A DNA stretch of 64,000 nt from NCBI RefSeq assembly GCF_009939225.1, contig NZ_JAACJR010000003.1, positions 372,001 through 436,000 of the forward strand, written 5' to 3'. Every line of letters begins with the position of its first letter. Positions within the stretch are counted from its first letter, which is position 1. A program made the position numbers and the translations under genes. The DNA is from Sediminibacterium soli (GTDB lineage Bacteria; Bacteroidota; Bacteroidia; Chitinophagales; Chitinophagaceae). Below are positions 8,313-16,937 of the stretch, one piece after another. The notes under the pieces were generated by a model. The model was not told the DNA's origin. It saw only the letters and a program-made list of their open reading frames with translations, and searched no databases.

Positions 8313-9683
8313 CTAAAACAACTGCCTATACACCTCATCCACCCTGCTCAGCGCGATCACCTGTATGCGGTAGGCTTTGGGGTCGAAGCTTTTTTTGTTG
8401 TAGCGGGAGACGATGATCTTTTCGAAGCCGAGTTTTTCCGCTTCGGCGATGCGCTGTTCAATGCGGTTCACGGCGCGTATTTCGCCGTTGAGGCCCACTT
8501 CGCCGGCAAAGCAGATATGGGCAGGAAGCGGTACATCTTCGTACGATGAGAGCAGGGCGCAGATCACCGCCAGGTCGATAGAGGGGTCTTCCACCTTGAT
8601 ACCGCCGGCGATGTTCACAAACACATCCTTCATGCCGAACTGGAAGCCGCCGCGTTTTTCGAGTACCGCCAGCAATAACTGCAAACGGCGAAGGTCAAAC
8701 CCTGTTACCGTTCTCTGCGGGGTGCCGTATACACTCTGTGTTACCAGCGCCTGCACTTCCACCAGCAGCGGCCGCATGCCTTCGAGGGTTGCGGCGATCG
8801 CGCTTCCGCTGAGCTGCTCCTCGCGCTGGGCAATAAGTATTTCGGATGGATTGGATACGGTACGCATGCCTTCGCCCGTCATCTCGTAAATACCCAGTTC
8901 CGAAGTGCTGCCAAAACGGTTCTTCAGCGTGCGCAGAATGCGGTAGGCATAATGGCGGTCGCCCTCAAACTGCAGAACGGTATCAACCATATGCTCCAGT
9001 ATCTTGGGTCCTGCAATGGTGCCGTCTTTGGTAATATGGCCGATCAAAAAAACGGGCGTGCCCGTATCTTTTGCAAAACGTTGAAATTCGGCAGCGCATT
9101 CGCGTATCTGCGATACACTGCCGGCGGAAGAATCGATCAGATTGGATTGCAGGGTCTGCACCGAGTCTACGATCACCAGATGCGGTTTCAGTTTCCGGAT
9201 CTCTTTGAAGATCGTCTGCGTGGCCGTTTCGGTGAGCAGGTAAAAATTATCGTTGCTTGCTTTCAGCCTGTCTGCACGCATCTTTATCTGCTGCTCGCTT
9301 TCCTCACCGCTGATGTACAGCACACGAAGCTGCTTCAGCAGCAAACCATTCTGAAGAAACAAAGTGCTTTTGCCGATGCCGGGTTCGCCGGCCACCAGTA
9401 CGATGCTTCCCGCAACAATACCGCCACCGAGCACGCGGTTAAGCTCCGCATCCCCGGTAACGATCCTTTTTTCGGGATCACCGGTCACATCGGAAAGGGC
9501 CACGGTTTTTGCCGATCTTTTATCGCTGTTGTAATCGCTCCAGCTTTCTTCTTTGGCGGAACCTTTGTCGAGCACTTCTTCGGTAAACGTGTTCCATTCG
9601 TTGCATGCCGGACATTTACCCAGCCATTTGGCGCTTTCATAACCACAGTTGCTGCAGAAAAATGCCGTTTTGATTTTGCTCAT
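8313..9683 (-). CDS. radA: DNA repair protein RadA
   Basis: RadA is a RecA-related ATPase with DnaB-like helicase activity that promotes branch migration in recombination and transformation. The protein has 456 residues, the usual length. The zinc finger uses Cys10, Cys13, Cys24 and Cys27 (CSNCGYESAKWLGKCPAC). Walker A is GEPGIGKST at 99-107. The RadA-specific motif KNRFGS lies at 254-259. The C-terminal Lon-like domain follows. The ATG at 9681-9683 gives the standard start MSKIKTAFFCSNCGY. A TATCTTTA element lies only five bases upstream on the minus strand, too close for a normal leader. Confidence 0.97.
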   Translation of the reverse strand: MSKIKTAFFCSNCGYESAKWLGKCPACNEWNTFTEEVLDKGSAKEESWSDYNSDKRSAKTVALSDVTGDPEKRIVTGDAELNRVLGGGIVAGSIVLVAGEPGIGKSTLFLQNGLLLKQLRVLYISGEESEQQIKMRADRLKASNDNFYLLTETATQTIFKEIRKLKPHLVIVDSVQTLQSNLIDSSAGSVSQIRECAAEFQRFAKDTGTPVFLIGHITKDGTIAGPKILEHMVDTVLQFEGDRHYAYRILRTLKNRFGSTSELGIYEMTGEGMRTVSNPSEILIAQREEQLSGSAIAATLEGMRPLLVEVQALVTQSVYGTPQRTVTGFDLRRLQLLLAVLEKRGGFQFGMKDVFVNIAGGIKVEDPSIDLAVICALLSSYEDVPLPAHICFAGEVGLNGEIRAVNRIEQRIAEAEKLGFEKIIVSRYNKKSFDPKAYRIQVIALSRVDEVYRQLF

Positions 9684-10177
9684 GGACTAAAGATAACAAC
9701 CGTTACAAACCGGTAACGATACGCGTATACTAAACAGGAAAAGAAAGCGTTGACGATGGTGTAAAAAGAGAAAGGGAGGGGCACGTAAAAGGGCCAACAT
9801 TGCTGCTGACCCTGTTTACTTACTAACCCATTAAATTCTGGTACTAAGTTACAATAATGGGGCAGACGCCCAAATTATTTTTGATTCCGCAGCGGGATTT
9901 TCGGGGAGAAAAAATCCGTCAAACAGGCCGGAAAAACAAGCCGGAAAAATTGGTAAAAATTCTTTATATATTATCATAAGTAATTAAATGAAAATAATTT
10001 ATATAATACATAAAAAAAATATTCATTTGCATAACTCACACCGGTTCACCGGCTTTATGGATGGCAAAAAAATCTTGTGAAAGAAGAAATAAATTTCCAT
10101 TCATATTATCTTTTTTGATAAACTAATTTTAGGCGGCTTTTGCGCGATTGAGTACCTTTGGCCAACAATCGATAACG
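9684..10177. other. AT-rich intergenic region between radA and the first flanking paralogue
   Basis: No gene is recognisable in this divergent gap of nearly 500 bases. Positions 9950-10140 are strikingly AT-rich compared with the surroundings. CGTTAC (9701-9706) and GTAACG form a short inverted repeat in front of radA. TACCTTTG at 10153-10160 matches the -7 consensus and lies 18 bases before the ATG at 10178, but lacks a well-placed -33 element. Confidence 0.5.
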
Positions 10178-10834
10178 ATGCAACTGGTGCTGACCTGGCT
10201 GCTTGCCCTGGCGGTGTCTATTCCGCTTTCCGTTTCTTTTTCCCCGCCGCAACCGGATGCTATCCGGCCGGCTCTATCATACAATATCGGGTCTCCTTTT
10301 TTTACGGAAGCATTTCACTATTCCGATCTCCTGCTGCAGCGTGGACGAAAGATGTTGAACGTGCAGGCCCGGGTTAACCTGTACAAGCGCGAAGTGCAGA
10401 TCATTGCCAGCGGCATTGAAGCGGTGCTGCCTTCCGGCATGGTGAAGGAGGTGGTTTTCTCCGATACGGTCTCGGAAAGGATCAACGTGTACCGTTTGCG
10501 TGCGGGTTATCCCGAATTTGACGGAAAGACCGGCGAACATTTTTACGTGGTGCTGGCCGACGGCAAATGCCAGGTGCTTAAACTGATTGATAAAAAAGGA
10601 ACGGAGAAAAGGAATGCAGCCAGTAACGAGATTTTTACCGACTACGAAGACATCGAATCGTATTATTTTTTCAATAAGGGCGTGCTGAAAAAACTGAAGC
10701 GGGAAAAAGACTTCCTGCTCGAAGAACTCTCGGATAAACAGGCGGATCTGTCGGCCTATATCGAAAACAATAAACTGCGCATGGTCAATATCGACCATAT
10801 TGCCCGGCTCGTGGCGTACTATAATACCCTGTAA
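10178..10834 (+). CDS. Secreted protein of unknown function, paralogue of 16147-16854
   Basis: I do not recognise a named family. The 218-residue product begins with a signal peptide (MQLVLTWLLALAVSIPLSVSF) and should be exported. It aligns along its length with the protein at 16147-16854: shared features include LLLQRGR or VLRQGR, GLVKE or GMVKE, FYVVLADGKC or FYLVLAEGKC, YYFF.GVLKKLKREKDFLLE or YYFF.GAMKRWKRTKEFLLE, and a C-terminal ARLVAYYNT or AKLVFFYNT. A TTG at 10148 could extend it by ten codons, but the ATG gives a clean signal peptide and a promoter-like TACCTTTG overlaps the extension. It precedes susC by 392 bases. Confidence 0.75.
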   Translation: MQLVLTWLLALAVSIPLSVSFSPPQPDAIRPALSYNIGSPFFTEAFHYSDLLLQRGRKMLNVQARVNLYKREVQIIASGIEAVLPSGMVKEVVFSDTVSERINVYRLRAGYPEFDGKTGEHFYVVLADGKCQVLKLIDKKGTEKRNAASNEIFTDYEDIESYYFFNKGVLKKLKREKDFLLEELSDKQADLSAYIENNKLRMVNIDHIARLVAYYNTL

Positions 10835-11226
10835 GCAGCAGCTCCTTCAATGCTGGCGGTCTTGCGGCCAGACCCTTTGCCGTGCCCTTCCCACGCACCC
10901 TAACCAGGGAGCAGCTCCCGGAACACCGCCTTCAAAGGCAAATGACCATGCAGATCCTGGCTGCCGATAAAAAATTAGCATAATAGCATATATGAAACAC
11001 TTCTATAGTTCGTTATAAAGTACTATTTTTTATAATTTATATTATTCTAATATCGTAGCAATGATAAATGGTTTTTTATCGGTATGTACGGTGCAAAATC
11101 AGGATCGATTCGGTAAGCGGGGAGATTTGGCAAAAATTAAATTAATTGCTCATTCGTAATTTAACGAATTTTTAATACATTTAGTACCTCCTTAGGTAAG
11201 TAAGGAGGTACTAAAAAATTAACAAC
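10835..11226. other. Upstream region of the first susC
   Basis: No gene is seen. The segment 10975-11180 is AT-rich and probably holds the promoter. ATTCGT and ACGAAT (11152-11169) make a 6-bp inverted repeat. TACATTTA at 11176-11183 resembles the -7 consensus TAnnTTTG with the last base changed. A perfect 14-bp inverted repeat follows at 11181-11214. Confidence 0.5.
11181..11214 (+). promoter_or_regulatory. Perfect hairpin with Shine-Dalgarno and anti-Shine-Dalgarno arms before susC
   Basis: TTAGTACCTCCTTA (11181-11194) and TAAGGAGGTACTAA (11201-11214) form a perfect 14-bp stem with loop GGTAAG. The right arm contains AAGGAGGT, complementary to the 3' end of 16S rRNA. The left arm contains ACCTCCTT, which resembles that rRNA end. 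The stem ends 12 bases before the ATG at 11227. It could be an RNA switch or a dyad operator overlapping the promoter. Confidence 0.75.
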
Positions 11227-14200
11227 ATGAGAAAAAAACTGCTTACAAGCTGTGCGGTTCTCTTTGCCCTGTCCCTGGGCATCGCGCAGCAAACAAACCC
11301 CATTACCGGTAAGGTGGTGGACGACAAAGGGGCGCCAATTCCTGCTGCCTCTGTGGTGGCCAAAGGCACCCGGACGGGTACCATGACCAATTTAGACGGC
11401 TCTTTTTCGATCAAAGTGCAAAGCGGGACCACGCTGCTCATTAGCGCGCTGGGTTTTGAAGACCAGCAGGTGGTGGCTTCCTCTTCCAACCTGATGGTGC
11501 AGATGGCGCCCGATGTTAAATCACTCAGCGAAGTGGTGGTTACCGGTGTGGGCGCCGCCACCAGTAAAAAGAAAGTGGCCATTGCCGTGGAAACGGTTAA
11601 TCTTGCCAACCAGGTAAAAGTCAGTTCGGGTGATGTGGGTCAGCAGCTTGTTGGACAGGTTGCCGGTGCGCAGATCACCAGTACCAACGGTAACCCTGGC
11701 CAGCCCCTGAATATATTGCTGAGAGGTGTTAACACCATACAGGGCGGTACCTTTCCGATGATCCTGATGGATGGTCTGCAGGTGGGTGCCACCGATCTGA
11801 ACACCATCGATGTAAACATCATCGAGCGTGTGGAAGTGGTGCAGGGCGCCGCGGCCGCTTCGCTCTACGGTGCGCAGGGCGCCAACGGCGTTATACAGCT
11901 GTTTACCAAGAAAGGAAAAGCGGGCCGCCTGAATATCGATGTGAGCAGCAGCGCAACTTCCACAGAATTGCTGAACGTAGGTAAGGTGCACAAAGCAGAC
12001 CGGCACGCATTTGTTACCGATGCCAGCGGCAATGTGATCCAATCAAGCGGTGCGCCGCTCAATTTCGATCCGGTGCTCGGCACTTACGATGCCAACGTAC
12101 AGTACAATTCTCTCAGCGCCACCAGCTATGCGGAGAAAGCCTACAATGCCAACCTGAAGTATTACGATCATTACAAAATGTTCTTCCAGAAAGGCTATGT
12201 ACTGAACAATTCCGTAACCGTTTCCGGAACACGCGAAAGGGTTGACTTTTTACTGTCTGCTTCTTTCAACAAACAAAACGCCAACTTTAAAAAACTGGGC
12301 GATTATACCCGCAGCAACCTTACGGGTAAACTGGGTATTGAACTGGCCAAAAACCTAAAGCTGACCAGTCTTACGCAACTGATCTACACCCGCAATACGC
12401 TTAACGAACAAAGCGGCCGCAGCATTTTGTTTGCACTGAACAATACACGTCCCTTTGCCAATTACGATTACCGTGATCCGGATGGTAACTACGGCGTTTA
12501 TTTCGGTGATGCGGCAGGTGTGAACGGTTACAACCCCAACTACGAGAACCAATACTCAAGCACACTGATCAACAAACTCGATGTGATCCAGAGTTTTGAC
12601 CTGAACTACCGTTTCCCGAAATTTGTTGAGTTGGATGCAAAATACAGCCTCAACTACCGCGCGGAGAACACTACCTATCGCTATGAAGACCAGGTGGGCA
12701 ACAAGAATGCCATTTACCATGATTACTTCTTCAGCAATTACAATCCAAACGCCACGCCGGCGAGCACCGGTGAAATAGATAATTATTTTGAAAGGACAAC
12801 CTTCCAGAACTTTATCGGAACGGCCACCGTGCGTACCGATTTTGAAAAAGATTTCCGTATCAAACTGCCGATCCGTACCACCACTACGCTGGCATTTGAC
12901 TACCGCAAAAACTATTACAGAACATTCTCTGCATACGGCTACGATGCCCCCGGCTACTATCCCTGGAACGCAGCCCAGGCCGGCGTATACAAAGTGATCT
13001 CCGACTACGAAGAACCATTTGTGACCTACGGTTTTCTTGCCAACCAGCGTTTTGAATATGGCGATATCGCGGGTTTGTCTGTTGGTGTTCGCAGCGACTA
13101 TTCTTCCGCATTCGGCAGCGGTGCCAATGCGCAGACCTTTCCCCGCGGCGATGCGTTCCTGAATATCTCAGGGTTTAAGTTCTGGCAGCAGTCCAGCATA
13201 TCCAATGTGCTGCATACTCTCAAACTGAGAGCGGCCTATGGTGAAGCAGGTATACAGCCCGGCGCTTTCCAGCGTTTTCCTGTATTGTCTGCCACCAACC
13301 TTGGCCAGACAAGCGTGTATACCTTCCCGATCACCAGCCCCAATCCAAAACTGGCCGTGGAGCTTTCCAAGGAAACAGAATTGGGTGTGGATCTCGGCAT
13401 CAACCTGCTGAAGGGATCCTGGCTGCGTAATGCCAATTTATCGTTCACCTACTGGAAAAGAAATACGGACAACGCCATCTACCGTGTGGATGCTGCGCCT
13501 TCAACCGGTGTGGGAAGTATATTGAACAATGCATTCGGACTGGGTTCACGCGGCGTACAGGCTTCTCTTAGCCTGAACATGCTGACCACGCGTGATTTCA
13601 CCTGGGATATGACAACCAATTTCAGCAAGCAGACATCCGAGATCACAAGCATCAGCGGTCCCGATGTGGTGGTAACTTCCGCTGCGGGCAGTACAGGGTT
13701 AACGCTGAAAGCAGGTCAGAAGATCGGCCAGTTGTTTGGCTTCCTGATACTGAAATCAGTGGACCAGATAGAGCCGCGCACCGGCCAGCCCGTGATACCC
13801 AAAGCTTCACAGGGCAACTATGAAATAGCCAGCAACGGATGGGTGGTTGATAAAACAACCAAGCGTCCTGTTAACACGGCCAGTCAGTATTCATTTGGCG
13901 ATCCGAACCCCAATTTCAACATGAGCTTTATCAACAACCTTTCCTACAAGGGAATGATCGGGCTCAGCATGCAGTGGGATTGGGTTAAAGGCAGCCACCT
14001 GTATAACCAGACCAAGGAGTGGATGTACCGCGATGGTATTTCCGGCGACTATGCAATTCCCATCACGGTTAACGGAGAAACACATGCATATACGGCTTTC
14101 TACCGTGGTATTTACCAGGCGGGCGCCAACAACGGAACCAAGGATTACTTCTATGAAGACGCTTCCTTTATGCGTCTGAGAAATATCTCGGCTTCGCTCG

Positions 14201-14406
14201 ATTTTGCAAAACTGTTTCATATCAAGGGCGTGCAGAAACTGCAGCTGGTGCTTTCGGGTCGTAACCTGGTTACTTTTACCAAGTACACAGGCATGGATCC
14301 CGAGGTTAGCTCAGGTGCTTCCAACTCCACATTTGACCGTGGAGTAGACCATAATACCATTCCCAACACAAGGGCCTATACCGTAGGACTCAATGTTGGA
14401 TTTTAA
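11227..14406 (+). CDS. SusC/RagA family TonB-linked outer-membrane receptor
   Basis: SusC-type proteins are TonB-dependent beta-barrels that import oligosaccharides or peptides together with a SusD lid. The protein has 1059 residues. A signal peptide (ending near LSLGIAQQ) is followed by a carboxypeptidase-regulatory-like domain (ITGKVVDDKGAPIPAASVVAKG, residues about 25-100), a plug domain with NILLRGVNTIQGG and IERVEVVQGAAAASLYGAQGANG, and the barrel. It ends in aromatic-terminated LNVGF, the usual barrel signal. The susD partner starts 22 bases downstream. No glycoside hydrolase, protease or anti-sigma gene is adjacent, so the substrate cannot be assigned. Confidence 0.97.
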   Translation: MRKKLLTSCAVLFALSLGIAQQTNPITGKVVDDKGAPIPAASVVAKGTRTGTMTNLDGSFSIKVQSGTTLLISALGFEDQQVVASSSNLMVQMAPDVKSLSEVVVTGVGAATSKKKVAIAVETVNLANQVKVSSGDVGQQLVGQVAGAQITSTNGNPGQPLNILLRGVNTIQGGTFPMILMDGLQVGATDLNTIDVNIIERVEVVQGAAAASLYGAQGANGVIQLFTKKGKAGRLNIDVSSSATSTELLNVGKVHKADRHAFVTDASGNVIQSSGAPLNFDPVLGTYDANVQYNSLSATSYAEKAYNANLKYYDHYKMFFQKGYVLNNSVTVSGTRERVDFLLSASFNKQNANFKKLGDYTRSNLTGKLGIELAKNLKLTSLTQLIYTRNTLNEQSGRSILFALNNTRPFANYDYRDPDGNYGVYFGDAAGVNGYNPNYENQYSSTLINKLDVIQSFDLNYRFPKFVELDAKYSLNYRAENTTYRYEDQVGNKNAIYHDYFFSNYNPNATPASTGEIDNYFERTTFQNFIGTATVRTDFEKDFRIKLPIRTTTTLAFDYRKNYYRTFSAYGYDAPGYYPWNAAQAGVYKVISDYEEPFVTYGFLANQRFEYGDIAGLSVGVRSDYSSAFGSGANAQTFPRGDAFLNISGFKFWQQSSISNVLHTLKLRAAYGEAGIQPGAFQRFPVLSATNLGQTSVYTFPITSPNPKLAVELSKETELGVDLGINLLKGSWLRNANLSFTYWKRNTDNAIYRVDAAPSTGVGSILNNAFGLGSRGVQASLSLNMLTTRDFTWDMTTNFSKQTSEITSISGPDVVVTSAAGSTGLTLKAGQKIGQLFGFLILKSVDQIEPRTGQPVIPKASQGNYEIASNGWVVDKTTKRPVNTASQYSFGDPNPNFNMSFINNLSYKGMIGLSMQWDWVKGSHLYNQTKEWMYRDGISGDYAIPITVNGETHAYTAFYRGIYQAGANNGTKDYFYEDASFMRLRNISASLDFAKLFHIKGVQKLQLVLSGRNLVTFTKYTGMDPEVSSGASNSTFDRGVDHNTIPNTRAYTVGLNVGF

Positions 14407-14428
14407 TTAATACAAAAACATTGCAGCT

Positions 14429-16066
14429 ATGAGCTATAAAATAATCATGACTGGTATCCTGGGAGCATCGATGCTTTGTTTTGCATCCTGCAAAAAGGAC
14501 CTGGATATATCCAATACCAACCAGCCGACTCCTTCCAGTGCACAGAACGAAGATGGCGTTGTTTCGCTTGCACAGGGTTCTATTTACCGGAACGGTTTTT
14601 ACAACCTCAAATATTCCGACGGTGTATACGGCAGGTTCTGGGCCGGCGCCACGGGGTTTCATGAACTGATGGGCGATATCATAGGCGCCGAAGCGGCCAA
14701 TGCCTATATGAACCAGATCGGTTGTCCCAATAAAGTAACACTGGATAACGGAACAGTGGTATTAAACCCCAGCGCCATCAACACGCAGTACGCCTTATTG
14801 CGTGCGGTGAATGTGAACGCCCAGCAGGGTGGCAACCCCACTTTTTACGAATGGGCGTATATGTACAATATGATCACTGCCGCCAACTCTATCATCGAGA
14901 TCGCTAATAACACCACGTTCTCCGGATCGGGTGCGGCCAGTAAAAAGTCAACGGTGCTGGCCTGGGCATACTGGTGGAAAGGATACGCGTATGCGCGTGT
15001 CGGTTCTATTTATTATGCGGGTCTTATCCAGAACCAGACCACCACTTCCGCATCTACCAATGGTAGCTATGTGACAAAAGAAGCGATCATAGCAGAGTCG
15101 AACGCCAATTTCGACAAATGCGCCACCGCCCTGGCGGCGGTTACATCGCCAACCGACTATGCAACCATGCTTGGCAAATTGCTTCCTTCCTTTTTGCAGA
15201 AAGGAAAAGGCGGTGTATTCACAACGGCTATGTGGCAGCGTAACATCAACACCATGAAAGCGCGTAACCTGCTCGTGAACAGCACACGCTCTGCGATGAC
15301 GGCCACACAGTGGAACAGCATCCTGACACTGGTCAATGCCGGCATCACATCGTCAGACTTCATCTTTACCGGCCGTACCGATGTAAACGGTGATTTCCTG
15401 GGTACAACGATTGCCGACAAGATACAGTCACTCGGAGCGGCTACCGGTACCTACAAACTGAGCGAGCGCTGGGTGCAGGAGTTCACTGCGGGTGATAAAC
15501 GCAGAGACAACAACGTACGTACGCTTAGCTCTGTCGGTATTTTCAACACAGACCGCGGTAATGCCTTTAATACACGCTACAGCCTGATCAACGGCGGTGG
15601 TGGTATGGCAGGCGTGATAACCTGGGCCAATACGGCATCGGGCGGCAACGAGATCACGCTTTGCGGCACCTATGAGGAAAACGAGCTGATGAAGGCCGAA
15701 GCCATGATCATGACCGGTAACATAGATGCCGGTACGCAGTCTATCAACAACGTGCGCAATTACCAGGGCGCGGGTTTAACACCCCTGGGCTCGGGAATGA
15801 CGCAGGCGGCAGCCTACGAAGAACTGAGAAAAGAGCGCAGGATTGCACTTGCCTTTAAAGGACTGTCTTTCTATGATGCCCGCAGATGGGAGATCATAGC
15901 ACCCGATAAATCAAGAACCGGCTGTACGGTGATTGCCGCCAACGGCACACTGAATACCAACGCAACGCTGGTATACGGTTACCTCGACTATTGGGATGTT
16001 CCGGATAACGAACTGGCGTATAACCCGCCTGCAGCCGGAAGCGCTCCGGTCAAGAATCCAAAATAG
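14429..16066 (+). CDS. SusD/RagB family nutrient-binding lipoprotein
   Basis: This is the surface lipoprotein lid of the SusC transporter. It has 545 residues. The signal peptide ends in a lipobox with Cys21 (MLCFASCKKDLDISN). The C-terminal SusD region includes ELMKAEAMIMTGNIDAGTQSINNVR and YEELRKERRIALAFKGLSFYDARRW, which are family hallmarks. It forms an operon with the preceding susC and ends in a strong intrinsic terminator, so the downstream paralogue at 16147 has its own promoter or depends on read-through. Confidence 0.95.
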   Translation: MSYKIIMTGILGASMLCFASCKKDLDISNTNQPTPSSAQNEDGVVSLAQGSIYRNGFYNLKYSDGVYGRFWAGATGFHELMGDIIGAEAANAYMNQIGCPNKVTLDNGTVVLNPSAINTQYALLRAVNVNAQQGGNPTFYEWAYMYNMITAANSIIEIANNTTFSGSGAASKKSTVLAWAYWWKGYAYARVGSIYYAGLIQNQTTTSASTNGSYVTKEAIIAESNANFDKCATALAAVTSPTDYATMLGKLLPSFLQKGKGGVFTTAMWQRNINTMKARNLLVNSTRSAMTATQWNSILTLVNAGITSSDFIFTGRTDVNGDFLGTTIADKIQSLGAATGTYKLSERWVQEFTAGDKRRDNNVRTLSSVGIFNTDRGNAFNTRYSLINGGGGMAGVITWANTASGGNEITLCGTYEENELMKAEAMIMTGNIDAGTQSINNVRNYQGAGLTPLGSGMTQAAAYEELRKERRIALAFKGLSFYDARRWEIIAPDKSRTGCTVIAANGTLNTNATLVYGYLDYWDVPDNELAYNPPAAGSAPVKNPK

Positions 16067-16087
16067 TTTTCTTGTGTGCAGTTTTTT

Positions 16088-16111
16088 GGGGCCCGGAAGG
16101 GCCCCTTTTTT
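16088..16111 (+). terminator. Intrinsic terminator after susD
   Basis: GGGGCCC (16088-16094) and GGGCCCC (16099-16105) form a 7-bp GC stem with loop GGAA, followed by six T residues (16106-16111). Confidence 0.9.
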
Positions 16112-16146
16112 GATCAGAGAATTACCGTAATTGTAAAACCGAAACG

Positions 16147-16854
16147 ATGCGCAGCATTCTTTTCTGCCTGGTTTGTATCAGCCATACCGTCTGCCTGGCG
16201 CAGGGTTCGCTGAGCGGCACTTCCTCCAATACACGTTTTGGCACGCAGGTAACACTTAGCGATGCCTTTGGCCGCCCCATTATCACCGCCACGGATGAGG
16301 GCAGGGGTTCTGCATTTTATTCAAACGAATACAAATACGCAGACATTGTGCTCCGGCAGGGCAGGAACCTCAGCGGCGTAAAGACGCGTATAGACCTGTT
16401 GTTGCAAAGCGTGCAGGCGATTGGCCGGGACGGTGTTGCCATGACACTGGAAGCGGGCCTGGTAAAAGAGCTTCGTTATGCAGATACCACGAGGGAAGGC
16501 GTTCTGTTATACCAGTGGCAGACCGGCTTTCCACCCGTGGATGATAAAACCGACAAACAGTTTTACCTGGTATTGGCCGAAGGTAAATGCACACTTCTCC
16601 GCTCCATACAAAAGCGGGTGAACGAACGCAAAAACGAACTGTCGGGAGAAATCACCCGGGAATTTGACACCTACGAGGATTACTATTTTTTTCAGAACGG
16701 CGCCATGAAACGCTGGAAAAGAACAAAAGAGTTTCTGCTGGAACTGATGGCAGACAGACAGCGGGAAATACTGAAATACATCGAAGACAACAAGATCAAA
16801 CCCGGCAAGATAGAGCAGGTGGCGAAGCTGGTGTTTTTTTACAATACACAATAA
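16147..16854 (+). CDS. Secreted protein of unknown function, paralogue of 10178-10834
   Basis: The family is unnamed to me. The 235-residue product has a signal peptide (MRSILFCLVCISHTVCLAQG). It is clearly homologous to the protein upstream of susC, sharing the FYLVLAEGKC core, the YYFF segment followed by a basic stretch (MKRWKRTKEFLLELMADRQ) and the KLVFFYNT end. Both carry a charged helical C-terminal third. It lies just after the susD terminator, so the two paralogues bracket the susCD pair. It converges on rng with a bidirectional terminator between them. A role linked to the transporter is an inference from position only. Confidence 0.75.
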   Translation: MRSILFCLVCISHTVCLAQGSLSGTSSNTRFGTQVTLSDAFGRPIITATDEGRGSAFYSNEYKYADIVLRQGRNLSGVKTRIDLLLQSVQAIGRDGVAMTLEAGLVKELRYADTTREGVLLYQWQTGFPPVDDKTDKQFYLVLAEGKCTLLRSIQKRVNERKNELSGEITREFDTYEDYYFFQNGAMKRWKRTKEFLLELMADRQREILKYIEDNKIKPGKIEQVAKLVFFYNTQ

Positions 16855-16856
16855 AC

Positions 16857-16894
16857 AAACGAATACGCCCCGGGATTCCGGAGCGTATTCGTTT
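16857..16894. terminator. Bidirectional terminator between 16147 gene and rng
   Basis: AAACGAATACGC (16857-16868) pairs perfectly with GCGTATTCGTTT (16883-16894), a 12-bp stem between convergent genes, with further possible pairing inside the loop. Confidence 0.8.
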
Positions 16895-16937
16895 ATAGTT
16901 ATCCGCAAAACAGCGCGGTGGCGCAGCCGCAGTTCGT

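Noticed and set aside
10148-10177. TTG start of the first flanking paralogue
   Set aside because: The ten extra codons overlap a promoter-like TACCTTTG and disrupt a clean signal peptide beginning at the ATG at 10178.
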